5,090 bases of DNA, taken from NCBI GenBank assembly GCA_903921945.1, contig CAIXSC010000800.1, forward strand, positions 1 through 5,090, given 5' to 3'. Position numbers and translations under genes: made by a program. Positions within the stretch are counted from its first letter, which is position 1, and each line of letters starts with the position of its first letter. The notes beneath the pieces are model-generated. The model had not been told where the DNA came from and made no database searches. It saw only the letters and a list, made by a program, of their open reading frames with translations. Origin of the DNA: an uncultured Planctomycetaceae bacterium. Lineage in GTDB: Bacteria > Planctomycetota > Planctomycetia > Pirellulales > Pirellulaceae. Positions 1-5,090 of the stretch are shown one piece after another.

Positions 1-273
1 GAAGCGATGCTGTGGGCGGTCGAACGCCCTGATGGCGGTCGCGGCTTCGGCTTCACGGGCGGCCACTTCCACGACAATTGGGGCAACGCCGACTTCCGCA
101 AGACCATCCTCAACGCGCTTGCGTGGATCGCGAAAGCCGACGTGCCGGCCGGCGGTTTGGAGTCGACCGTATCGGCCGCCGACCTGGACGCCAACCTCGA
201 CCCGAAACCGGGTCCTAAGCCGGCGGCGAAACCGGCCGCGAAACCAGCCGCGAAACCAGCCGGCAAGAATTGA
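1..273 (+). CDS. ThuA-like domain protein, C-terminal fragment
   Basis: This is the 3' end of a gene that begins before the window. The reading frame is open from base 1 and stops at TGA 271-273, leaving 90 residues. The part up to about residue 55 has the look of the last strand and helix of a ThuA-like (class I glutamine amidotransferase-like fold) domain: a G-R-G-F-G-F-T-G-G-H-F-H segment, then N-W-x-N-x-D-F-R and a helix ending A-L-A-W-I-A-K-A. In this family the G-R-x-F-x-x-x-x-G-H-x-x-x-x-W pattern precedes a closing W-x-A-x helix. ThuA proteins are linked to sugar utilisation, and planctomycetes carry many paralogues of unknown substrate. After the domain comes an acidic linker and a Lys-Pro-Ala repeat tail ending GKN. 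The ATG at base 7 is internal to the domain and not the real start. The family call rests on a short fragment, so it is moderately sure; the specific function is unknown. Confidence 0.72.
   Translation, partial: EAMLWAVERPDGGRGFGFTGGHFHDNWGNADFRKTILNALAWIAKADVPAGGLESTVSAADLDANLDPKPGPKPAAKPAAKPAAKPAGKN
217..264 (+). repeat. 12-base coding repeat (KPAA x3 plus KPAG)
   Basis: There are four consecutive 12-base units in frame: AAGCCGGCGGCG, AAACCGGCCGCG, AAACCAGCCGCG and AAACCAGCCGGC. They encode KPAA, KPAA, KPAA and KPAG at the C-terminus of the ThuA-like protein. Units differ mainly at third codon positions, so the repeat may have grown by slippage and then drifted. Lys/Pro/Ala tails are usually disordered, basic and cell-surface or linker-like; a role here is inference. 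Confidence 0.85.
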
Positions 274-344
274 GTGCCTTCTGGGTTTCCTGTGGGTCGC
301 CAGCGCAGGAGTCGCAGGGTGCGGCTTGCGCCGTGGCGAGGAAG

Positions 345-384
345 TTCGGCGAGGCACGAATCTTCGGCGAGCGCCCCACGAATC
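345..384. repeat. Imperfect tandem direct repeat, 18 and 22 bases
   Basis: Unit one (345-362) is TTCGGCGAG, one base, then CACGAATC. Unit two (363-384) is TTCGGCGAG, five bases, then CACGAATC. The units abut directly. Nine and eight identical bases flank a spacer of differing length, so this is a duplication with a 4-base length change. It lies downstream of the ThuA-like gene, before the terminator. Function is unknown; it could be a degenerate short repeat family. Confidence 0.6.
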
Positions 385-446
385 CCGGATGGACCATCAT
401 TGAGCGCCTTGCAAGTGGCGCCCCATCCGCGTGGAACGCATCGATG

Positions 447-481
447 AAAAAAGCCCCGCCGGTTTTGGCCGGCGGGGCTTT
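447..481. terminator. Strong intrinsic terminator, usable on both strands
   Basis: GCCCCGCCGG (453-462) pairs perfectly with CCGGCGGGGC (469-478) around a 6-base loop, TTTTGG. Three further A-T pairs (450-452 with 479-481) extend the stem to 13. Read leftward, the stem is followed by six T residues (complement of 447-452), a classic rho-independent terminator for rpsA, about 100 bases past its stop. Read rightward it is followed by TTTGTTGTTT, a weaker T-rich tract, so it may also end transcripts from the ThuA-like gene. Converging genes sharing one terminator is a common arrangement. Confidence 0.92.
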
Positions 482-496
482 GTTGTTTGTCGAGCG

Positions 497-521
497 ATCG
501 AAGCTGATTCCCAGCTTCGAT
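497..521. other. Perfect 10-bp hairpin in the rpsA 3' untranslated region
   Basis: ATCGAAGCTG (497-506) and CAGCTTCGAT (512-521) are exact reverse complements around a 5-base loop. Read in the rpsA direction, the hairpin comes after the stop codon and before the terminator. No T-tract follows it on either strand, so it is not itself a standard terminator. It may stabilise the mRNA 3' end, be a protein or RNA binding site, or be an inert relic. Confidence 0.7.
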
Positions 522-527
522 GCCCGG

Positions 528-551
528 CGTTCGAGAGCAACGTTCGAGAGC
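528..551. repeat. 11-base direct repeat separated by two bases
   Basis: CGTTCGAGAGC occurs at 528-538 and again, identical, at 541-551, separated by AA. It lies between the rpsA stop codon and the 497-521 hairpin. A 13-base period is not a whole number of helical turns, so side-by-side binding of a dimeric regulator is not strongly suggested. It may be a simple local duplication. Confidence 0.7.
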
Positions 552-580
552 GGCGCTGTGAAATCGCGCCGAGCCGCCCG

Positions 581-2362
581 TTAGCGTTGGTCGCTTCCGG
601 GGATGAGCGGACCGGAGGTGCCCAGACCGCCTCGCAGTTCGGTCGTCGGCTTGCGACGTTCACGCCGTGGCGAGTCCTCGGTGGGTTGGGCCGGCTGTTC
701 CGGCGCCCAATCGACGCGTTTGCGGGAGAGTCCGATCTTCCGTTCGTCGGTGTCGACCCGGAGGATCTTCACTTCGATATCGTCGCCCACCTTCACGATA
801 TCTTCCGGATTGTCGACCTTGTGGTCAGCCAACTCGGAGATGTGCAGCAGGCCCTCGAGCCCGTCTTGCAGGCCCACGAAGACGCCGAAGTTGGTGATCT
901 TCGTGACCTTGCCCGAGACCACTTGGCCGGGCTGGTAGCGGCTCGGGATGTCGTTCAGCCATGGATCTTCGCTCAGCTGCTTCAAGCCGAGCGCGATGCG
1001 GCGGCGGTCCTGGTCGATCGACAGCACTTTGCATTCGATCTCCTGGCCCTTCTCCAGCATTTCGTTCGGATGGCTGATCTTGCGAGTCCACGACATGTCG
1101 GAGACGTGCAGCAAGCCGTCGATTCCCTCTTCCAATTCCACGAACGCGCCGTAGTTGGTGAGGTTGCGAACCTTGCCCTTGACGATGCTGTCGACCGGGT
1201 AGCGGTCGGCGACCTTCGTCCAGGGGTTTTCCTGGGCCTGCTTCATGCCGAGCGAGAGTTGCTGGCCGTTCTTGTCGACCGCCAGGATGACGACATCGAT
1301 TTCGTCGCCCGTGTGAACCAGTTCGTTCGGATGGGCGATCCGCTTGGTCCACGACATCTCGCTGATATGGACCAAGCCTTCGATGCCCGGTTCCAGCTTC
1401 ACGAAGGCGCCGTAGCTCATCACGTTGACAACCGAGCCGCGAACGACCTTGCCAACCGGGTATTTCGCTTCGACGTGCTCCCAGGGGTTCGCCATCCGCT
1501 GCTTGAGGCCGAGCGCGATCTTTTGCTTTTCGCGGTCGACGTGCAGGATTTGGACTTCCAGTTCCTGGTCGATCGCGACCATCTCGGACGGATGGCCGAT
1601 CCGTTCCCAGCTCATATCGGTGATGTGCAGCAAGCCGTCGATGCCGCCCAGGTCGACGAACGCGCCGAACTCGGCGATGTTCTTGACCACGCCCTTGCGG
1701 ACTTGGCCTTCTTGCAGTTCGCGGAGCAACTGTTCGCGATCCTGTTGCCGTTGCTTTTCGATCAGCGAGCGGCGGCTGACCACGATGTTGCGACGCGCCT
1801 CGTCGATCTTCAGCACTTCGCACTGAACCACTTTGCCGATGTAATCGCCGATATCGTTCGGACGGCGAATGTCGACTTGGCTGGCCGGCAGGAACACGTT
1901 CACGCCGATATCGACCAGCAAACCGCCCTTGATTTTGCGAGTGACCGTGCCGGAGACGACTTCGCCTTCCTTCACCGTCTCCATCATCCGCTGCCAATCG
2001 AGGATCTTCTGGGCCTTCCGCTTGCTCAGCGAAACCATCCCGTGGATTTCCTCGCCGGCCGCCTGGTCGTCTTCCAGTTCCTCGACCAGCACCTTCACCA
2101 AGTCGCCCACTTGGGGCGCGGCTTCGTTTTCATCCCACTCCGAACGGGCGATCGTGCCTTCGCTCTTGAAGCCGAAGTCGACCAGCACCATGTCTTCATC
2201 GACGCGAATCACGCGGCCTTCGACGATCTTGTTGACGTCGAAATGGGTCTCGGTGCCCATCGTCATCAGGGCCGCCTCGTCGAGCTCGCCGATCTCGTTA
2301 TGCAGCAGCGTATTGAGATCTGGATCGCTTTCCAGATTGCGAATCAAGTTCCGATTGACCAT
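581..2362 (-). CDS. rpsA: 30S ribosomal protein S1
   Basis: This gene encodes 593 residues with six tandem S1 (OB-fold) RNA-binding domains at about 44-117, 131-200, 217-289, 302-375, 389-462 and 476-548. Domains 3-6 are close copies, with repeated Y-G-A-F-V/F-G-A-F-V, G-L-L-H-I-S/T-(D/E)-M-S-W, H-P-(N/S)-E and I-A-L-G-L-K-Q motifs. Domains 1 and 2 are more divergent; in well-studied S1 proteins this N-terminal part docks to the small subunit, while later domains hold mRNA near the start codon. Length and domain count match the six-domain form (Escherichia coli S1 is about 557 residues). The extra length is an N-terminal acidic leader of about 40 residues and an arginine- and proline-containing C-terminal tail (about 553-593). 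The start is the ATG whose complement is at 2360-2362. Upstream lies only a weak purine match, GGATG, about 7 bases away. The gene stands alone, without the cmk neighbour found in many bacteria. Stop is TAA at 581-583. Confidence 0.97.
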   Translation of the reverse strand: MVNRNLIRNLESDPDLNTLLHNEIGELDEAALMTMGTETHFDVNKIVEGRVIRVDEDMVLVDFGFKSEGTIARSEWDENEAAPQVGDLVKVLVEELEDDQAAGEEIHGMVSLSKRKAQKILDWQRMMETVKEGEVVSGTVTRKIKGGLLVDIGVNVFLPASQVDIRRPNDIGDYIGKVVQCEVLKIDEARRNIVVSRRSLIEKQRQQDREQLLRELQEGQVRKGVVKNIAEFGAFVDLGGIDGLLHITDMSWERIGHPSEMVAIDQELEVQILHVDREKQKIALGLKQRMANPWEHVEAKYPVGKVVRGSVVNVMSYGAFVKLEPGIEGLVHISEMSWTKRIAHPNELVHTGDEIDVVILAVDKNGQQLSLGMKQAQENPWTKVADRYPVDSIVKGKVRNLTNYGAFVELEEGIDGLLHVSDMSWTRKISHPNEMLEKGQEIECKVLSIDQDRRRIALGLKQLSEDPWLNDIPSRYQPGQVVSGKVTKITNFGVFVGLQDGLEGLLHISELADHKVDNPEDIVKVGDDIEVKILRVDTDERKIGLSRKRVDWAPEQPAQPTEDSPRRERRKPTTELRGGLGTSGPLIPGSDQR

Positions 2363-2441
2363 GTGCCATCATCCAACAGTTAGAGGATTCCCACGGATTG
2401 CTCCGTTTTCCGCGCTGGCAGCCGTTCACGACGAGCGGCTT

Positions 2442-2469
2442 TTCTTAACCGGGGTCGCGGAAAGGTCAA
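2442..2469 (-). promoter_or_regulatory. Candidate sigma70-type promoter for rpsA
   Basis: Read leftward, TTGACC (complement of 2464-2469) matches the -35 consensus in five of six bases. After a 16-base spacer comes TAAGAA (complement of 2442-2447), a 3 of 6 match to the -10 consensus. This would give a leader of roughly 70 bases before the rpsA ATG. Placement just upstream of a strongly expressed housekeeping gene supports it, but the -10 is poor and planctomycete promoters are not well defined. Confidence 0.4.
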
Positions 2470-2493
2470 AAACTTAGCAGATGGAACCACTTA

Positions 2494-2517
2494 CGGCAAC
2501 CGATCCTACGGTTGCCG
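2494..2517. promoter_or_regulatory. 9-bp perfect inverted repeat in the divergent intergenic region
   Basis: CGGCAACCG (2494-2502) and CGGTTGCCG (2509-2517) are exact reverse complements around ATCCTA. No T-tract follows on either strand, so it is not a convincing terminator. It lies 64-87 bases before the DapA-like start codon and just upstream of the candidate rpsA -35. It could be an operator for the rightward operon, an RNA hairpin in its leader, or both. Confidence 0.5.
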
Positions 2518-2521
2518 CCGG

Positions 2522-2533
2522 CTGATCGATCAG
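2522..2533. promoter_or_regulatory. 12-bp perfect palindrome, possible operator
   Basis: CTGATCGATCAG is self-complementary over all twelve bases and begins five bases after the 2494-2517 inverted repeat. Its centre is about 53 bases before the DapA-like ATG. A dimeric regulator could bind here, but a 12-base palindrome in GC-rich DNA can also be chance. I found no convincing -35/-10 pair for the rightward operon in the surrounding bases. Confidence 0.35.
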
Positions 2534-2564
2534 GCATCATTGACGCTTCGCCAACCGTTTCTTT

Positions 2565-2570
2565 GGAGAG
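2565..2570 (+). promoter_or_regulatory. Ribosome binding site of the DapA-like gene
   Basis: GGAGAG lies 10 bases before the ATG at 2581 and is a good Shine-Dalgarno match. It decides the start: an in-frame TTG at 2512 would add 23 residues with no family resemblance, and that TTG sits inside the inverted repeat. Confidence 0.75.
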
Positions 2571-2580
2571 TGATCCCAGC

Positions 2581-3516
2581 ATGCCGATCCATCCCATCGC
2601 CGGCGTTTTACCGATCGCCCACACGCCGTTCCTGGACAACGACGAGATCGATTTCGCCAGCCTCAAGCGCCAGATCGACTGGGCCTACGAACAAGGGGCC
2701 CACGGGTATTGCTCGGGGATGGTCTCCGAGCTGTTGCGGCTAACCGCCAGCGAACGCCTGGAGCTGACCCACCGGTTGGCCGAATACAACGCGGGCCGGG
2801 GCGTCGTGGTGGCTGGCGTGGGAGCCGAAAGTACCAAGCAGGCCTTGGTTTACGCCAAGGCGGCGGAACAAGCCGGCTGCGACGCGGTGATGGCCATTCC
2901 GCCCATCTCAACGGCCCTGCCCGACGATGAACTGCTGAGCTATTACACCACGCTCGCCGAACAAATCGCTCTGCCGGTGATCGTGCAAGACGCTTCGGGC
3001 TATGTCGGCAAGGCGATCCCGCTCGCCATCCACCAACAGCTTGTGGAACGCTTCGGGCCATCGAAAATACTGTTCAAGCCCGAAGCGTCGCCGATCGGCC
3101 CCAATCTCTCCAAACTTCGCGATGCCACGGGTGGAAAAGCCCGCATCTACGAGGGCTCCGGCGGAATCCTGCTCATCGACAGCTATCGCCGGGGAATCGC
3201 TGGCACGATGCCCGGTATGGAATTCCTGGCCGGGATTGTCGCGATTTGGCGGGCGCTCGAACGCGGCGACGACGCGACCGCCTATCGTGTGTACTTCCCG
3301 GTTTGCGCCCTGGTGGCATTGCAATTACAGGCCGGACTGGACGGTTTTCTCGCGATTGAAAAGTACCTGCTGCACAAACAGGGGCTCTTCGCCACGGACC
3401 GGCGCCGCCATCCGTACGCGTGGTCGCTGGACGACGAAACGCGTCGGGAAATCGACCGGCTGTGCGAACTGCTCCGCCATGCCCTGGAAGCCACAGGGAC
3501 CGCGTCTTCCTCCTAA
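2581..3516 (+). CDS. Dihydrodipicolinate synthase/N-acetylneuraminate lyase family protein (not true DapA)
   Basis: This gene encodes 311 residues, a normal length for this class I aldolase TIM-barrel superfamily. Family hallmarks are the N-terminal G-V-L-P-I-A-H-T-P-F (8-17), the helix-strand G-A-H-G-Y (39-43), V-V-A-G-V-G (77-82), A-G-C-D-A-V-M-A-I-P-P (98-108), the probable Schiff-base lysine K166 in I-L-F-K-P-E, and G-S-G-G-I-L-L-I-D followed by R-R-G-I-A-G-T-M-P-G (192-212). These enzymes form or cleave bonds next to a pyruvate-type carbonyl, or dehydrate sugar acids. The site differs from E. coli DapA: its GTTGE motif is GMVSE here (46-50), the proton-relay Tyr133 aligns with Gln136, and Arg138 aligns with Tyr141. 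Synthesis of dihydrodipicolinate is therefore unlikely; a sugar-acid aldolase or dehydratase role is inferred and the substrate unknown. The protein looks cytoplasmic, with no signal peptide. Its stop lies 24 bases before the secreted PSCyt gene, suggesting cotranscription. Confidence 0.88.
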   Translation: MPIHPIAGVLPIAHTPFLDNDEIDFASLKRQIDWAYEQGAHGYCSGMVSELLRLTASERLELTHRLAEYNAGRGVVVAGVGAESTKQALVYAKAAEQAGCDAVMAIPPISTALPDDELLSYYTTLAEQIALPVIVQDASGYVGKAIPLAIHQQLVERFGPSKILFKPEASPIGPNLSKLRDATGGKARIYEGSGGILLIDSYRRGIAGTMPGMEFLAGIVAIWRALERGDDATAYRVYFPVCALVALQLQAGLDGFLAIEKYLLHKQGLFATDRRRHPYAWSLDDETRREIDRLCELLRHALEATGTASSS

Positions 3517-3528
3517 GCCTCCCACGCC

Positions 3529-3533
3529 GGGGA
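3529..3533 (+). promoter_or_regulatory. Ribosome binding site of the PSCyt gene
   Basis: GGGGA lies 7 bases before the ATG at 3541, in the 24-base gap after the DapA-like stop codon (TAA 3514-3516). It supports this ATG as the start and separate translation initiation within one transcript. Confidence 0.6.
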
Positions 3534-3540
3534 TCGTACG

Positions 3541-5090
3541 ATGCAAGCGTTTCCCTTCGCCGCAGTCCGTTGGTCGCGCACTTGGCTGGCTTCACACGCT
3601 TGTCGTCGAGCGTGCTGGGCCGGTGGCCTGACGCTGATCGCCGCGGTGTTCGCGCCGTCCGTCCGCGTCGATGCCGAAGGACCGAGATTCAATCGCGACA
3701 TTCGACCGGTTCTGTCCGACTTGTGCTTTCAATGCCACGGGCCGGACAAAAACCAGCGAAAGGCCGATCTACGGCTGGATGACGAGCTGGCCGTGATCGG
3801 CACGCCCGACAAGCCGGGCGTGGTGAAACGCGGCATGCCGGACGCAAGCGAACTGCTGCGGCGGATGCTGTCGAACGATCCGGCCGAGCAGATGCCGCCC
3901 CCGGAAACCGGACGGCGGGCGACCCCCGAACAAATCGCGCAGATGCGAGCGTGGATCGCGGCCGGCGCGCCATGGGAAACCCACTGGGCGTTCCTCCCGC
4001 CCACTCGGCCAACGCTCCGCGCCATCCCCGAGCATGCTCCGAACCCGGCGCGCTCGCCGCTCGACTGGCTCGTCGCCGCGCCACTCGCCAACCGCCAGCT
4101 TGCCCCATCGCCCGAGGCGTCGGCGGAGACGCTGTATCGGCGTGCGAGCCTCGACCTCGCCGGCCTGCCGCCGCATCCCCAGGACATCGACTTGTTCCTG
4201 GCAGACGAGCGTCCAGACGCCTATCAACGCCATGTGGAACGGCTGTTGGCGTTGCCGCGATTCGGCGAGCGGTTGGCGGCCCGCTGGCTCGACGCCGCTC
4301 GGTATGCCGACACGAGCGGTTACCAAAGCGACGGTCCGCGCTACATGTGGCGGTGGCGCGACTGGGTTCTCGACGCCTTCAATCGCGATCTGCCGTTCGA
4401 CCGCTTTACCATGGAACAGCTCGCGGGGGATCTGTTGCCGAACGCGACGCTCGAGCAACGGATCGCGACCGGCTTCAACCGCAATCATCGGGGCAACTCC
4501 GAGGGCGGCATCATCCCGGAAGAATTCGCCGTCGAATATGTGGTCGACCGGGTGGACACGACCGCGACCGTTTGGCTGGGCTTGACCGTCGGCTGCGCTC
4601 GCTGCCACGACCACAAGTTCGACCCGGTGTCGCAACGTGATTACTACCAGTTGTTCGCGTATTTCAACAACGTTCCCGAGTTCGGCCGCGCGATTAAAGA
4701 AGGCAACTCGCCGCCCTACATCGCCGCGCCGACACCGCTGGAACGCGAGCGACTCGCGGAACTGGACCGCAAGCTGGCGGCGGCCGAGGCGGAACTCGCG
4801 CGGCTTGAACCGGCGCTCGTCGCGGCTCAACAAGCTTGGGAGGCGAGCCAACCGCGGACGTTGCCGGGTGGCGATGACGGAAACATCGAGGCGACGTTCG
4901 GTTTTCACCGGAGCGGTCTTGTCGCGCAGGCGCCGCTCGACTCGCCGGCCTTGCCGGACGGCGTGATCGGAACGGCAACTCGATTTACAGGCGACGCGCC
5001 CGTGGTGTTGGGCGATGTCGCCGGTTTCGGCTATTTCGAAGCGTTTTCCATCAGCCTGTGGGTGCGACCGCGGGCGGACGGCGGCGGCAC
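3541..5090 (+). CDS. Secreted PSCyt1-PSCyt2 (DUF1549) protein with LamG-like domain, 5' part
   Basis: The frame is open from ATG 3541 to the window end: 516 residues, C-terminus missing. The first 45 residues look like a signal peptide: arginines, then hydrophobic A-G-G-L-T-L-I-A-A-V-F-A and a possible cut after V-D-A. PSCyt1 follows (about 49-145): F-N-R-D-I-R-P-V-L, the heme-type motif C62-F-Q-C65-H66-G, then M118-P-P-P and W-I-A-A-G-A-P-W. PSCyt2/DUF1549 spans about 172-380, with R-R-A-S-L-D-L-A-G-L-P-P, W-L-D-A-A-R-Y-A-D-T-S-G-Y, M-E-Q-L-A-G-D-L-L-P and a second CxxCH, C352-A-R-C355-H356-D-H-K-F-D-P. Residues 401-435 are Glu/Arg/Ala-rich and probably coiled coil. From about 450 a LamG/concanavalin-like fold begins (V-I-G-T-A-T-R-F-T-G, then F-S-I-S-L-W-V-R-P). 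In this family a PSD1/DUF1553 domain usually follows; that is expectation, not seen. Biochemical function is not established: periplasmic heme binding and carbohydrate recognition are inferences. It probably shares a transcript with the DapA-like gene. Confidence 0.93.
   Translation, partial: MQAFPFAAVRWSRTWLASHACRRACWAGGLTLIAAVFAPSVRVDAEGPRFNRDIRPVLSDLCFQCHGPDKNQRKADLRLDDELAVIGTPDKPGVVKRGMPDASELLRRMLSNDPAEQMPPPETGRRATPEQIAQMRAWIAAGAPWETHWAFLPPTRPTLRAIPEHAPNPARSPLDWLVAAPLANRQLAPSPEASAETLYRRASLDLAGLPPHPQDIDLFLADERPDAYQRHVERLLALPRFGERLAARWLDAARYADTSGYQSDGPRYMWRWRDWVLDAFNRDLPFDRFTMEQLAGDLLPNATLEQRIATGFNRNHRGNSEGGIIPEEFAVEYVVDRVDTTATVWLGLTVGCARCHDHKFDPVSQRDYYQLFAYFNNVPEFGRAIKEGNSPPYIAAPTPLERERLAELDRKLAAAEAELARLEPALVAAQQAWEASQPRTLPGGDDGNIEATFGFHRSGLVAQAPLDSPALPDGVIGTATRFTGDAPVVLGDVAGFGYFEAFSISLWVRPRADGGG

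Larger units (their letters stand above)
274..580. other. Convergent intergenic region without a supported gene
   Basis: These 307 bases lie between the stop of the rightward ThuA-like gene and the stop of the leftward rpsA gene. I see no credible coding sequence: the short open frames run through the terminator hairpin, have no convincing ribosome binding site and give arginine- and serine-rich translations typical of GC-rich noncoding frames. The stretch holds a tandem imperfect repeat, a bidirectional terminator, a second hairpin and a short direct repeat, each listed separately. The segment 385-446 shows nothing I can name. Confidence 0.7.

Noticed and set aside
345..551. The intergenic repeats as a CRISPR array
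   Set aside because: Each repeat has only two copies, the units are 8-11 bases long and the spacers are 1-5 bases, which does not fit a CRISPR array.
270..584. A possible small gene in the convergent intergenic region, + strand
   Set aside because: The frame crosses the terminator and the 497-521 hairpin, has no ribosome binding site and encodes a low-complexity Arg/Ser/Ala product.
825..1997. A 390-residue open frame on the - strand inside rpsA
   Set aside because: It overlaps rpsA in another frame of the same strand, is Arg/Gly/Pro-rich and lacks any motif. The S1 frame is decisively real.
431..2383. A 650-residue open frame on the + strand, antisense to almost all of rpsA
   Set aside because: Its translation is rich in His, Asp, Ala, Val and Leu, with repeats that mirror the repeated S1 domains on the other strand. 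It runs through the terminator hairpin and has no family resemblance. This is the expected shadow of a long GC-rich gene with strong codon bias.
2540..2570. TTGACG at 2540-2545 as a -35 box for the DapA-like operon
   Set aside because: The bases 16-18 downstream (around 2562-2569) are the ribosome binding site region and show no -10 resemblance; transcription would start too close to the ATG.
2512..2580. An upstream TTG start extending the DapA-like protein by 23 residues
   Set aside because: The extension resembles no family N-terminus, overlaps the inverted repeat, and the ATG at 2581 has a good ribosome binding site.
2581..3516. Annotation as dapA, lysine biosynthesis
   Set aside because: The GTTGE motif, the catalytic Tyr and the Arg for aspartate semialdehyde are all replaced, and there is no lysine pathway neighbour.
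3769..4908. A 379-residue open frame on the - strand opposite the PSCyt gene
   Set aside because: It lies wholly antisense to clearly recognisable PSCyt1 and DUF1549 sequence, has arginine-rich composition and shows no recognisable domain.

Overview
The window reads as chromosomal DNA from a GC-rich planctomycete, most likely of the Pirellulales. The main reason is the gene entering the right edge. It encodes a secreted protein with an N-terminal planctomycete cytochrome-c-like module (PSCyt1, CxxCH), a DUF1549/PSCyt2 module with a second CxxCH, and the start of a LamG-like domain. This architecture is massively expanded in that phylum. The ThuA-like C-terminus at the left edge and the divergent DapA-superfamily gene fit the same origin.

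Layout. Bases 1-273 (+) are the 3' end of a ThuA-like protein with a Lys-Pro-Ala repeat tail. Bases 274-580 are a convergent intergenic region. It holds an imperfect tandem repeat (345-384), a strong intrinsic terminator (447-481) usable from both strands, a perfect 10-bp hairpin (497-521) and an 11-bp direct repeat (528-551). Bases 581-2362 (-) encode a six-domain ribosomal protein S1 (rpsA), a housekeeping gene that stands alone here. Bases 2363-2580 are a divergent intergenic region with a candidate rpsA promoter, a 9-bp inverted repeat and a 12-bp palindrome. Bases 2581-3516 (+) encode a DapA/NanA-superfamily TIM-barrel protein. It keeps the Schiff-base lysine but has lost several other signature residues of true dihydrodipicolinate synthase. 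Bases 3541-5090 (+) encode the N-terminal 516 residues of the PSCyt1-PSCyt2-LamG protein, which continues past the window.

The last two genes are 24 bases apart on the same strand, each with its own ribosome binding site, and probably form one transcription unit. A cytoplasmic aldolase/dehydratase-like enzyme paired with a secreted putative heme-binding protein suggests a small catabolic module. The substrate cannot be read from the sequence. I see no mobile element, CRISPR array, tRNA or rRNA, and no clearly novel defence or signalling system. The most notable points are the altered active site of the DapA-like protein, its pairing with the PSCyt protein, and the two dyads in front of that operon.
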